A stretch of DNA of 48,500 nt from Anaerococcus tetradius ATCC 35098 (GTDB lineage: Bacteria; Bacillota; Clostridia; Tissierellales; Peptoniphilaceae), in assembly GCF_000159095.1 (NCBI RefSeq), contig NZ_GG666295.1, positions 10,078 through 58,577 on the forward strand, read 5' to 3'. The notes under the pieces are model-generated. The model saw only the letters and a list, made by a program, of their open reading frames with translations, searched no databases and had not been told where the DNA came from. Position numbers and translations under genes: made by a program. Shown piece by piece: positions 40,787 through 48,500 of the stretch (its first letter is position 1; each line of letters begins with the position of its first letter).

Positions 40787-41545
40787 ATGCCAATTTTAGA
40801 ATTAAAAAATATTAAACGCATATATAAGACAAAAAATATTACTACAGAGGCTCTAAAAGATATAAATCTCGAAGTTAACAAAGGTGAATTCATATCAATT
40901 ATGGGAGAATCAGGTGCAGGCAAGACGACACTTTTAAATATCATAGCAAGTCTTGACAGGCCGACTTCTGGAAATATTTATCTTAATGGAGAAGATTTGA
41001 CAAAACTAAAGGATAATGAACTAGCATCATTTAGAAGAAAAAAACTTGGTTTTGTCTTCCAGGATTTCAACCTACTTGATCAATTTTCAAATAAAGATAA
41101 TATTTATTTACCCCTTGTCCTTTCCGATGAGAAGGAAGATCTTATGATAAAAAGACTTGATGATCTAAAAGAAAGACTTGGTATTGAGAAAATCCTTGAC
41201 AAGTACCCTTACCAAATTTCTGGAGGTCAGAAGCAAAGAATAGCTATTGCTAGAGCCCTCATTACTAAACCTGAACTTCTTTTAGCTGATGAACCTACTG
41301 GTGCTCTTGACTCTTCTTCCTCTAATATGATTCTTGATTTGTTTACAAGAGTAAATGATTTAGGTCAAACTGTCCTTATGGTTACTCATTCTCTAAATGC
41401 TGCATCTTTCGCTAAAAGAGTTCTTTTCATAAAAGACGGGGTAGTTTTTCACGAACTTTACAAGGCAGAAGATGAGAGTCGTCAGGTATTTATGGAAAGA
41501 ATCAACAAGGCTCAAATTTTGTTGGCTAGGGGTGAGTTACTATGA
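40787..41545 (+). CDS. BceA-type ABC transporter ATP-binding protein
   Basis: 252 residues. Walker A GESGAGKTTLL (about 39-49), Q-loop VFQDFNLL, signature SGGQKQRIAIARAL, Walker B LLLADEPTGALD and a switch His in MVTHSL. MacB/LolD-like subfamily that partners FtsX-type permeases. AAAGGAGG precedes the ATG. It overlaps the permease gene by four bases. Together they would free or remove cell-wall-targeting peptides such as bacitracin or lantibiotics; the actual drug cannot be read from sequence. Confidence 0.95.
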   Translation: MPILELKNIKRIYKTKNITTEALKDINLEVNKGEFISIMGESGAGKTTLLNIIASLDRPTSGNIYLNGEDLTKLKDNELASFRRKKLGFVFQDFNLLDQFSNKDNIYLPLVLSDEKEDLMIKRLDDLKERLGIEKILDKYPYQISGGQKQRIAIARALITKPELLLADEPTGALDSSSSNMILDLFTRVNDLGQTVLMVTHSLNAASFAKRVLFIKDGVVFHELYKAEDESRQVFMERINKAQILLARGELL

Positions 41546-43515
41546 ATATTAAAATAGCAAATAAATTCGCCCTAAAGAATTTGAAGGCCCATAGCTTAAT
41601 ATATCTTCCCTTTGTCCTTTCTTCAGGAATAATGCTTATGCTTTTTAATATCATGGCAAGCCTTGCTAACAATGGCTATGTAAGAACTAGACATGCAAGT
41701 CTTCCCATGATTATAAATATAGGGATTGTCATAATTGGTCTATTAACTTTTATATTTTTAATTTATAGTACGAATTTTTTGACAAAAAGACGAAACAAGG
41801 AGTTTGCTCTTTATGCTATCTTGGGACTTGAGAAAAAACACATAAGAAAAATCCTTACAATTGAAAGCTTTTTTGTCTTTTTGGCAATCGCTATACTTGG
41901 ACTTGTTGGTGGCTATATTTTTGGTAAAGTAACTTTCCTAGCCTTAAACAAACTAATGAAAGATGTAAGTGGTAGGCTGATGGATTACCCTTTTTCATCT
42001 AAGGCTATGATAGAAACTCTAGCCCTACTTTTTCTCGCTTACTTAATTTCTATAATAAGCACAAGTTATAAGATATATACATCAAGTCCAGTTGAGCTTC
42101 TTTCAAGGCAAAAAAGTGGAGAAGGAGAGCCAAAATCGAGATATCTATTAATGATTTTAGGCTTCATATGTTTGGCCATAGGCTATTATATAGCTATAAA
42201 AACCCAAGGAATATTAAAATCTTTAGGATTATTCTTCCTAGCTGCACTAATTATAATGCTTGCGACCTATCTACTTTTTACTTCCTTTTCAGTAATCTAT
42301 TTAAAAAATCAAAAGAAAAAGAAGTCTTATTATAAAAAAGAGAGATTTTTGGCAATATCTGGTCTTTCGTATAGGATAAAGTCAAATGCTATCTCTCTTG
42401 CAAGCATTTCGATTATGAGTGTAGGTGTGATTATTACAATTTCTGCATCCCTTGCTATCTACAATAGAATTGAATATTCTGCTACAAATGCAGTACCTAG
42501 GGAATATAACTTAGATAGTCATGAAACAATTAATCAGAATAATCTCGAAATAGAGAAGAAAAAGCTGGAAGAAGAAGTTTATAATACAGTTACAAATAAA
42601 AATCAGATAGTAAATAACTTTATATCCTATGGTTTTATGACAATAGCCCAAGTAGATGGAAATAAATTTTCTACCTTTAAAGGCGATGGGAGACATTCTC
42701 CATATTTCCTTCTTGCTTGTGACCTTGATAGTTACAATAAGAGAATTGGCAAAGATTATAAACTTAATGATGGAGAAGTCCTACTTACAGGAAATCAAAA
42801 GTTTATGTTAAAGAAGGATAAAATCAAGATAGGAGATAAAACCTATAAGATAAAGCTTGTCGATAACTTTATTCCATCAAATATTGCGGTGGAAACATAT
42901 GGTCTTGTTGTAAAGGACTTAGAAGAAATGCAATATTTGGCAGGTGAACTTAAACTCTTTAATTCAAAGGAAAAAACCTACAAGAGTCCTGAGATTAATC
43001 TTTCAGCGAATTGGGATATTAAGGGTATTGATAAGAAAACTTACAGGAAAAACCTTGAAACATATGCCAAAAATAAGGGCTTTAATGTTGAGTATAGAGA
43101 CCAATATTTAAAGGAAGCCTATGAATTATATGGTGGCTTTGTCTTCCTAGGAACAGTTATAGCTCTGATATTTCTTATCTCAACTATACTTGTAAGTTAT
43201 TACAAGCAAATAAGCGAAGGATATGAAGATAGGGAGAAATTCCAAATCATGAAAAAAATCGGGCTGGATGATAAATTAATCCAAAAGACGCAAGCCTCAC
43301 AAATCTTCTATCTCTTCTTCGTGCCCCTTGCCTTTGCGATACTTAACTCCCTAGTCGCATCAAAGATAGTCTATCAACTCCTTGCTCTTTTTGGAGTAAT
43401 GCAATTTATGCAATACGGAAGATACTTTTTCATGATTATAGGAGTATTTATAATAAGCTACTATATAATTTTTAAAATTACCAATAGAGTCTACTACAAG
43501 ATAGTAAGTCTATAA
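41542..43515 (+). CDS. BceB-type FtsX-domain permease
   Basis: 657 residues, about ten membrane helices. A large extracellular domain lies at about 315-525 between helices 7 and 8, the defining feature of BceB permeases and the part that recognises the peptide or its lipid target. N-terminal FALKNLKAHSLIYLPFVLSSGIM and the FtsX region (TKRRNKEFALYAILGLEKKHIRKILTIE) are typical. The last helices include YGGFVFLGTVIALIFLIST. It ends the module, just before a strong terminator. Confidence 0.93.
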   Translation: MNIKIANKFALKNLKAHSLIYLPFVLSSGIMLMLFNIMASLANNGYVRTRHASLPMIINIGIVIIGLLTFIFLIYSTNFLTKRRNKEFALYAILGLEKKHIRKILTIESFFVFLAIAILGLVGGYIFGKVTFLALNKLMKDVSGRLMDYPFSSKAMIETLALLFLAYLISIISTSYKIYTSSPVELLSRQKSGEGEPKSRYLLMILGFICLAIGYYIAIKTQGILKSLGLFFLAALIIMLATYLLFTSFSVIYLKNQKKKKSYYKKERFLAISGLSYRIKSNAISLASISIMSVGVIITISASLAIYNRIEYSATNAVPREYNLDSHETINQNNLEIEKKKLEEEVYNTVTNKNQIVNNFISYGFMTIAQVDGNKFSTFKGDGRHSPYFLLACDLDSYNKRIGKDYKLNDGEVLLTGNQKFMLKKDKIKIGDKTYKIKLVDNFIPSNIAVETYGLVVKDLEEMQYLAGELKLFNSKEKTYKSPEINLSANWDIKGIDKKTYRKNLETYAKNKGFNVEYRDQYLKEAYELYGGFVFLGTVIALIFLISTILVSYYKQISEGYEDREKFQIMKKIGLDDKLIQKTQASQIFYLFFVPLAFAILNSLVASKIVYQLLALFGVMQFMQYGRYFFMIIGVFIISYYIIFKITNRVYYKIVSL

Positions 43516-43516
43516 A

Positions 43517-43547
43517 AGCTCGTCTGGAAATTTCCAGACGACTTTTT
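43517..43547 (+). terminator. Intrinsic terminator of the Bce-type module
   Basis: CGTCTGGAAA (43521-43530) is followed directly by its exact complement TTTCCAGACG (43531-43540), then five T. It is two bases after the permease stop. Confidence 0.92.
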
Positions 43548-43580
43548 AATATGTTATAATATTAGAAAGGGAGGAAACCT

Positions 43581-43754
43581 ATGCTTAGAGCTATTGGATT
43601 CTTATTATTTTCACTTGGCTATATACTTACTATTAAAAAGACCTATGAAAATTATAAAAATGAAAAAAATTTGGAGAATTTGATGGAGCTTATTGCAAGT
43701 GTTTTTATTAGCATAGGAACGTTAATTTTGGCTATAGCCTATATGATTGGCTAG
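43581..43754 (+). CDS. 57-residue two-helix membrane protein
   Basis: ATG 43581 has a strong GGGAGG (43569-43574) and TATAAT at 43555-43560 above it. Product: helix (about 3-18, AIGFLLFSLGYILTI), a charged middle (KKTYENYKNEKN) and a second helix (about 37-56). No family recognised. Its layout resembles the 74-residue protein that follows. The ribosome site and membrane-helix pattern make it a credible gene. Confidence 0.65.
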   Translation: MLRAIGFLLFSLGYILTIKKTYENYKNEKNLENLMELIASVFISIGTLILAIAYMIG

Positions 43755-43841
43755 GAAGGCTCATAGATTATTTAAGAGTTCAGAGGATATTCTTATAATC
43801 TATTAATGATTTTTGGTTAATTATTAGTGGAGGGAAGATAG

Positions 43842-44066
43842 ATGGAAATATTTTCTATTATTTTATCAATAACGGGCTTAGTTTTATTGGGATTTGCCTA
43901 TAAGATATACTTTAAAAAGAGCTACCATTTGATCAATGGCTTTGAAAAGGATTATAAAAAAGGACTCAAGGATGAAAACTACGCAATAAGGCTTTCGAAA
44001 GTATATGTTATTCTGGGTTTTCTTTTGTTTTTTTTAGGACTAGCCTTATATTTTCATGCTAGTTAA
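43842..44066 (+). CDS. 74-residue two-helix membrane protein (DUF3784-like)
   Basis: Helix (about 3-22), then a polar centre KKSYHLINGFEKDYKKGLKDENYAIRLSK, then a second helix (about 50-70). The YHLINGF segment and overall size resemble the DUF3784 family. GGAGGG precedes the ATG. It ends before a terminator. Function unknown; being next to a Bce-type module may be coincidence. Confidence 0.7.
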   Translation: MEIFSIILSITGLVLLGFAYKIYFKKSYHLINGFEKDYKKGLKDENYAIRLSKVYVILGFLLFFLGLALYFHAS

Positions 44067-44100
44067 AACTCACTAATCTAATATTATCTAAGAAAATTTT

Positions 44101-44140
44101 GAGAGGGAACTATAGTATTCGCTATAGCTTTTCTCTTTTT
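44101..44140 (+). terminator. Intrinsic terminator after the small membrane protein genes
   Basis: A perfect inner stem CTATAG (44110-44115 with 44122-44127) is extended by a GAGA/TCTC outer stem with wobble pairs and one bulge, and followed by five T. Confidence 0.8.
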
Positions 44141-44242
44141 CTTTTACAGAAATTCCTATTAAATGATATTTGTTTAAATATTATTAGAAACGTTTACCTA
44201 TAAAACAATATTTGACAAAATTTTGATTTATAACCGAGCATG

Positions 44243-44271
44243 ATGACAATTAATTGTTCATATGCTAAAAT
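44243..44271 (+). promoter_or_regulatory. Candidate promoter of the hydrogenase operon with internal palindrome
   Basis: ATGACA (44243-44248), 17-base spacer and TAAAAT (44266-44271). A perfect 12-base palindrome ACAATTAATTGT (44246-44257) overlaps the -35 and spacer, where a repressor could block RNA polymerase. It does not match the usual Rex pattern. Confidence 0.45.
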
Positions 44272-44301
44272 GAAATTAAGATAATCGCTAAGGAGGTTAA
44301 T

Positions 44302-44793
44302 ATGAGTTTCTGTTATAAACTCGATAAAGATAAATTTGATGAATTTAGTAATTATTTAGATACGATGAAGGGGGTAAAGGGTGCGGTTATGCCAGCCCTA
44401 CAAAAGTGTCAAAACCTTTTCTCATACATACCTGAGCCTGTGGTAGATCTTATGGCTCTTAAACTTGGAGTTTCATCAAGTGAGATTTATGGTGTTGCAA
44501 CTTTTTATTCGCAATTTTCTCTAAAGGCCAAGGGAGAGCATGAGATTTGTGTTTGCTTAGGCACTGCCTGCTATGTAAATGGGGCAGATAGGATACTTAA
44601 ATCCTTATCAGATAAATTAGGAGTTGAAGTAGGAGATACTAGTCAAGATGGAAAAATCACTCTGAGTGAGGCAAGATGTGTCGGTGAATGTGGAAAAAGT
44701 CCAGTAGTTATGATTGACGGAGATGAGTTCAGAGAAAATGTAGAGCTTTCTGATATTGACGATATTATCAATAAGCTAAGGAAGGTCGGTTGA
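44302..44793 (+). CDS. NuoE-like [2Fe-2S] subunit of NADH-linked hydrogenase
   Basis: 163 residues. Thioredoxin-like ferredoxin fold with cluster ligands Cys85, Cys90 (CLGTACYVNGA), Cys126 and Cys130 (CVGECG), and the helical N-terminus typical of NuoE. Equivalent to HndA or Thermotoga HydC. It passes electrons between the NuoF-like and HydA subunits. AAGGAGG precedes the ATG. The stop overlaps the start of the next gene (TGATG). Confidence 0.94.
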   Translation: MSFCYKLDKDKFDEFSNYLDTMKGVKGAVMPALQKCQNLFSYIPEPVVDLMALKLGVSSSEIYGVATFYSQFSLKAKGEHEICVCLGTACYVNGADRILKSLSDKLGVEVGDTSQDGKITLSEARCVGECGKSPVVMIDGDEFRENVELSDIDDIINKLRKVG

Positions 44794-46373
44794 TGAAAAA
44801 AGAAGAATTATTCAAATTAAAGGAAAAAGCCTTAGCAAATCTAAGGGAAAAAATAGACTACAATAAAGTTTATATTGACGATAAGGGCAATTTTAAGCTC
44901 AAGGGAGATTTTTATGAAAATCAAAAACGACTTGTCTTAAAGAATTGTGGGATAATTGATCCATCTTCGATAGAAGATTACATAGGCCTTGATGGATATA
45001 AAGCTCTTTACAAGGCCATCTACGAATTAGATCAAAGAGAAATTATAGATATAGTTAAAGATTCAGGCCTAAGGGGCAGAGGCGGGGCAGGATTTCCTGT
45101 TGGTAGAAAATGGGAAGCAGCATATAGAGAAGATTCCCCTATTAAATACATAATTTGCAATGCTGATGAAGGAGATCCTGGTGCATTTATGGATAGGTCA
45201 GTCTTAGAACTTGATCCTCACTCTGTCCTTGAAGCTATGGCAATAGGAGCTTTTGCTATTGGAGCTAATAAGGGATTTATTTATGTAAGGGCTGAATATC
45301 CAAAGGCTGTTAAAGCTCTAGAGAAAGCTATAAAAGACGCCAAAGCCTATAATCTTTTGGGAGAGAATATCTTAGATTCTGATTTTTCTTTTGATATAGA
45401 ACTAAGACTTGGAGCGGGTGCCTTCGTATGTGGTGAAGGAACGGCCCTAATGGAGTCTATTGAAGGTAAGCGTGGTATGCCACGCAATAAGGAGTATAGG
45501 ACAACAGTTAAGGGCTTATGGGGCAAACCTACTGTTATTAATAATGTAGAAAGCCTAGCTAATATTGGTCAAATAATCAACAAGGGTCCAGCCTGGTTTA
45601 GGACTTTTGGTACAGAGAAATCTCCAGGAACAAAAGTTTTCGCCCTATCCGGTAAGGTTAAGAGGGCAGGGCTTGTAGAAGTAGCTATGGGAACAAGCAT
45701 CAATACTATAGTTTATGATATAGGAAAAGGTATCCAAGCTGATAAGGAAGCCAAGGCTGTCCAAACTGGTGGGCCATCTGGCGGTTGTATTCCTAAAAGA
45801 CTCTTCGATACGGCCTGTGATTTTGAATCCCTAAAGGCTATAGGGTCAATAATGGGATCTGGAGGAATGGTTGTAATGGATGAGGATGACTGTATGGTCG
45901 ACGTTGCAAGATTTTTCCTAGAATTTTCGGTTGATGAGTCTTGTGGCAAGTGCACGCCATGTAGAATTGGAAATAAGAGATTATTTGAAATGTTAGATGA
46001 TCTTACTAAGGGTAAGGCAGATCAAGAAAGTCTTGATAAATTAGATGAATTGGCCCATATAGTTGCCGAAACTTCACTTTGTGGGCTAGGTAAGTCAAGT
46101 CCTAATCCAATAATTTCTACTATGAAATATTTTTATGATGAGTATGAAGCTCATATAGGAAAAACCAAGACTTGTCCTGCAAAAAGATGTCTAAGTCTAC
46201 TAAATTATGATATAGGAGAAGCTTGCATAGGTTGTGGCAAGTGCAAGAGACTTTGTCCAGCCCAAGCTATAAGTGGTGAAGTTCGTAATAAACACGAGAT
46301 AAATCAAGATAAATGTATTAAGTGTGGTCAATGCAAAGAAAATTGTCCAATAGATGCAATTTGCCTAGGCTAG
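44793..46373 (+). CDS. NuoF-like NADH/FMN subunit of hydrogenase
   Basis: 526 residues from ATG 44793; a TTG at 44790 would add one Met. NADH/FMN core: SGLRGRGGAGFPVGRKW, CNADEGDPGAFMDR and GAGAFVCGEGTALMESIEG. 4Fe-4S site: ESCGKCTPCRIG and SLCGLG. The C-terminus has two 4Fe-4S motifs, CIGCGKCKRLCP and CIKCGQCKENCP. It lacks the N-terminal thioredoxin-like [2Fe-2S] domain of longer homologues such as Thermotoga HydB: no CxxxxC occurs in the first 80 residues. It oxidises NADH and feeds the hydrogenase, possibly with ferredoxin as second donor (bifurcation); that last point is family knowledge, not seen directly. Confidence 0.95.
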   Translation: MKKEELFKLKEKALANLREKIDYNKVYIDDKGNFKLKGDFYENQKRLVLKNCGIIDPSSIEDYIGLDGYKALYKAIYELDQREIIDIVKDSGLRGRGGAGFPVGRKWEAAYREDSPIKYIICNADEGDPGAFMDRSVLELDPHSVLEAMAIGAFAIGANKGFIYVRAEYPKAVKALEKAIKDAKAYNLLGENILDSDFSFDIELRLGAGAFVCGEGTALMESIEGKRGMPRNKEYRTTVKGLWGKPTVINNVESLANIGQIINKGPAWFRTFGTEKSPGTKVFALSGKVKRAGLVEVAMGTSINTIVYDIGKGIQADKEAKAVQTGGPSGGCIPKRLFDTACDFESLKAIGSIMGSGGMVVMDEDDCMVDVARFFLEFSVDESCGKCTPCRIGNKRLFEMLDDLTKGKADQESLDKLDELAHIVAETSLCGLGKSSPNPIISTMKYFYDEYEAHIGKTKTCPAKRCLSLLNYDIGEACIGCGKCKRLCPAQAISGEVRNKHEINQDKCIKCGQCKENCPIDAICLG

Positions 46374-46383
46374 GAGTGGAAAA

Positions 46384-48117
46384 ATGGTTAATTTGAGAAT
46401 AAATAACAAAGAAGTAGAAGTTGATAAGGGAACGACAATCCTCGAAGCAGCAAAAAAATTAAATATAAAAATCCCAAGCCTTTGTCATATGGATCTTCAT
46501 GATATAAAATTCGTAAATAAGCTTGCTTCTTGTAGGGTGTGCCTAGTAGAAGACCTTGATAAAAACAATTTAGTTCCTTCTTGTGCAACTTTTGTAAAAG
46601 AAGGCATGAATATAAGAACAGATAGTCAAAGAGTAATAAAGGTTAGAAGGGCTATAGTAGAACTTCTTCTTTCAGACCATCCTTCTGATTGTCTAAAATG
46701 TGCTAAGAACTTAAACTGTACTCTCCAAGACCTTGCCCATGACTTAAATATTAGAGAGATTCGCTACAAGGGTGAGATGAGAAAGCTTCCGATTGATGAT
46801 AATTCTTATTCCTTAATTAGAGATCCTAACAAGTGTATTCTTTGCAGACGATGCGAGACCATGTGCAATGAAGTCCAGACAGTAGGGGCTTTGGCAGAAG
46901 TTGGTAGGGGCTTTTATACCCATGTAGGCTCAAGCTTTAATAGGTCTATGTTTGAAACAACTTGTACCTTTTGCGGTCAATGCCTATCAGTTTGTCCAAC
47001 AGGGGCCCTTACTGAAAAGAATAATGTGGCAGAAGTCTGGAAGCTTTTAGCATCTGATAAGCATGTCATAGTCCAAGTAGCACCAGCTGTGAGGGTTAGC
47101 TTGGCAGAGATGTTTGGTATGGAAGTAGGCTTAAATGTCGAAGGCAAAATTGTAAGAGCCCTAAAGACCTTGGGCTTTAGTAAGGTATTTGATACAAACT
47201 TTGCTGCCGACCTTACCATAATGGAAGAAGCTAACGAATTTATTCATAGGCTAAAGGGTGAAGGAAGACTTCCAATTCTTACTTCATGTTGTCCTGCTTG
47301 GGTTAACTTTATGGAGCAACAATTTTCAGATATGATTGATATTCCATCATCCTGCAAGTCTCCTCACGAGATGTTTGGAGCCATAGCTAAATCTTACTAT
47401 GCCAAGAAAGAAGGAATAGATCCTAAAGATATCGTAGTTGTTTCTGTTATGCCTTGCATTTCCAAAAAGTACGAAGCTAAAAGAGATGAATTGGAAAATG
47501 AAGGATTTTCTGATGTAGATACGGTCATAACGACAAGAGAACTTGCCCAAATGATTAAAGAAGTAGGAATTGACTTTGCAAGCCTAGAAGATCAAGCCTT
47601 TGACAATCCAATGGGCGAGTCAACAGGAGCTGGTGATATATTCGGCACAAGTGGTGGAGTAATAGAAGCAACTGTAAGGACTGCTTATGATATGCTTACA
47701 GGAAAGGAATTAGAGAAAGTCGAATTTAGGGATTTTCGAGGTCTTGAAGGTATCAAATACGCAAGTGTTGATATTGATGGAAGAGAAATAAAAATTGCAG
47801 TTGCAAATGGCCTCGGTAATACTAGAAAACTTTTGGAAAAGCTTAAAAATAAAGAAATAGACCTTGATGCTATAGAAGTAATGGCTTGTCCTGGAGGTTG
47901 TATTGGTGGGGGCGGTCAACCTTTCCACCATGGCGACCTATCAATCCTTAAAAGAAGATCAAATGCCTTATACCAACTAGATGAGTCTAAAAAGTTAAGA
48001 AAGTCTTATCAGAACCCATATATAAAAAAATTATATGACGAATTCTTGGGTGAGCCTGGTTCAGATAAGGCTATAAGCTTACTTCACACTTCTTACAAGG
48101 CCCGCCCAAAGTTATAA
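46384..48117 (+). CDS. hydA: [FeFe] hydrogenase catalytic subunit
   Basis: 577 residues. Clusters run in order: [2Fe-2S] (Cys34, 50, 53, 67), His-Cys3 4Fe-4S (HPSDCLKCAKNLNC, His99), and two 4Fe-4S (CILCRRCETMC and CTFCGQCLSVCP). The H-cluster motifs are L1 TSCCPAW (300-306), L2 MPCISKK (356-362) and L3 ACPGGCIGGGG (501 onward). All H-cluster ligands are intact, so H2 formation or uptake is expected. A C-terminal small-subunit-like tail is present. Size and neighbours fit the trimeric NADH-dependent group (A3/A6). The maturases HydE, HydF and HydG are not in the window. Confidence 0.97.
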   Translation: MVNLRINNKEVEVDKGTTILEAAKKLNIKIPSLCHMDLHDIKFVNKLASCRVCLVEDLDKNNLVPSCATFVKEGMNIRTDSQRVIKVRRAIVELLLSDHPSDCLKCAKNLNCTLQDLAHDLNIREIRYKGEMRKLPIDDNSYSLIRDPNKCILCRRCETMCNEVQTVGALAEVGRGFYTHVGSSFNRSMFETTCTFCGQCLSVCPTGALTEKNNVAEVWKLLASDKHVIVQVAPAVRVSLAEMFGMEVGLNVEGKIVRALKTLGFSKVFDTNFAADLTIMEEANEFIHRLKGEGRLPILTSCCPAWVNFMEQQFSDMIDIPSSCKSPHEMFGAIAKSYYAKKEGIDPKDIVVVSVMPCISKKYEAKRDELENEGFSDVDTVITTRELAQMIKEVGIDFASLEDQAFDNPMGESTGAGDIFGTSGGVIEATVRTAYDMLTGKELEKVEFRDFRGLEGIKYASVDIDGREIKIAVANGLGNTRKLLEKLKNKEIDLDAIEVMACPGGCIGGGGQPFHHGDLSILKRRSNALYQLDESKKLRKSYQNPYIKKLYDEFLGEPGSDKAISLLHTSYKARPKL

Positions 48118-48179
48118 GAATAAATTTCTAGCTTTTGAGTAAGTAATTAGTGGTAAGTTTTGTAAGAGAAAGGATTATT

Positions 48180-48494
48180 ATGAGAAAAGAAATCATAAGA
48201 GAATGGGATTTTGAACTTTATTTTAAACCAGATTGTCCTTATTGCCTAAAGGTTTTAAACTTTTTTAGGGACAATGATATAATCAAATATCCTTCATATA
48301 ATACAGAAGATGCATCAACTGGCTATGAAAACCAAGATAAATTAGCAAAAATAGGTGGCAAGGTCCAAGTACCATGTATGGTGATTGATGGACTGGCTAT
48401 GTACGAATCAGATGATATCATAGCCTATGCTAAAGAAAATTTCTTAGAAAAAGCCAAAGAAAACAAGGCTAAGAGGGAAGAAAAGCTTAACTAA
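48180..48494 (+). CDS. Glutaredoxin-like protein
   Basis: 104 residues from ATG 48180, preceded by AAAGGA; an upstream in-frame start at 48150 lacks such a site. Thioredoxin-fold core: FELYFKPDCPYCLKVLNFF with a CPYC active site, cis-Pro in VPCMVIDG, then SDDIIAYAKENF. The C-terminus is highly charged (KAKENKAKREEK). A thiol-disulfide role is likely; partner unknown. It follows hydA by about 60 bases. Confidence 0.88.
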   Translation: MRKEIIREWDFELYFKPDCPYCLKVLNFFRDNDIIKYPSYNTEDASTGYENQDKLAKIGGKVQVPCMVIDGLAMYESDDIIAYAKENFLEKAKENKAKREEKLN

Positions 48495-48500
48495 TAGAAG

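Overview
The window is AT-rich, gene-dense DNA, and almost every gene lies on the + strand. It looks like the chromosome of an anaerobic, low-GC Gram-positive coccus. The pointers are a three-gene NADH-type [FeFe] hydrogenase, a clostridial-style long PurL, a Bce-type peptide-resistance module, a wall-anchored repeat protein with an LPXTG-like NVKTG signal, and many GTG or TTG starts. Family Peptoniphilaceae, perhaps Anaerococcus, is my inference from gene content; no rRNA or other marker in the window proves it. I see no tRNA, rRNA, CRISPR array, insertion sequence or prophage.

Layout. 1-2.9 kb: 3' part of a large surface protein made of about ten related repeats. 3-8.3 kb: small stand-alone genes (membrane protein, alpha/beta hydrolase, XRE regulator plus membrane partner, K+ channel on the - strand, NERD nuclease-like protein, nucleoside phosphorylase). 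8.3-9.8 kb: TPP riboswitch and thiC. 9.9-13 kb: acetyltransferase, then an MFS transporter paired with a cytosine-deaminase-like enzyme. 13.1-27.1 kb: fhs, then a compact operon purF-purN-purH-purD/L-guaB-purE-purM-purC ending at a strong terminator. 27.2-31.5 kb: aconitase, isocitrate dehydrogenase and citrate synthase, the oxidative half of the TCA cycle to 2-oxoglutarate. 31.6-37.5 kb: oxidoreductases, an HIBCH-like hydrolase, an acyltransferase, a thioredoxin-reductase-like flavoprotein without its disulfide, a pRiA4b ORF-3-like protein and a hotdog thioesterase. 37.9-43.5 kb: a coiled-coil protein and a HIRAN protein run directly into a BceRS-BceAB-type module with a clear regulator palindrome. 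43.5-44.1 kb: two tiny membrane proteins. 44.3-48.5 kb: NuoE-like, NuoF-like and HydA subunits of a hydrogenase, then a glutaredoxin-like protein.

How the genes fit together. fhs makes 10-formyl-THF, which PurN and PurH consume. The pur operon leads from PRPP to IMP, except for the PurB step, and GuaB takes IMP to XMP. The citrate synthase, aconitase and IDH set probably supplies 2-oxoglutarate for glutamate and glutamine, which donate nitrogen to PurL. The hydrogenase would reoxidise NADH as H2.

The most striking observation is in PurF. The N-terminal nucleophile Cys is Ser, and the oxyanion-hole Asn is Asp, while the PRPP loop and Fe-S cysteines are intact. This suggests a first purine step that uses free ammonia instead of glutamine. 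Two other unusual points in the same operon are a true PurD-PurL fusion protein and a 56-codon leader reading frame that runs through an intrinsic terminator ahead of purF.
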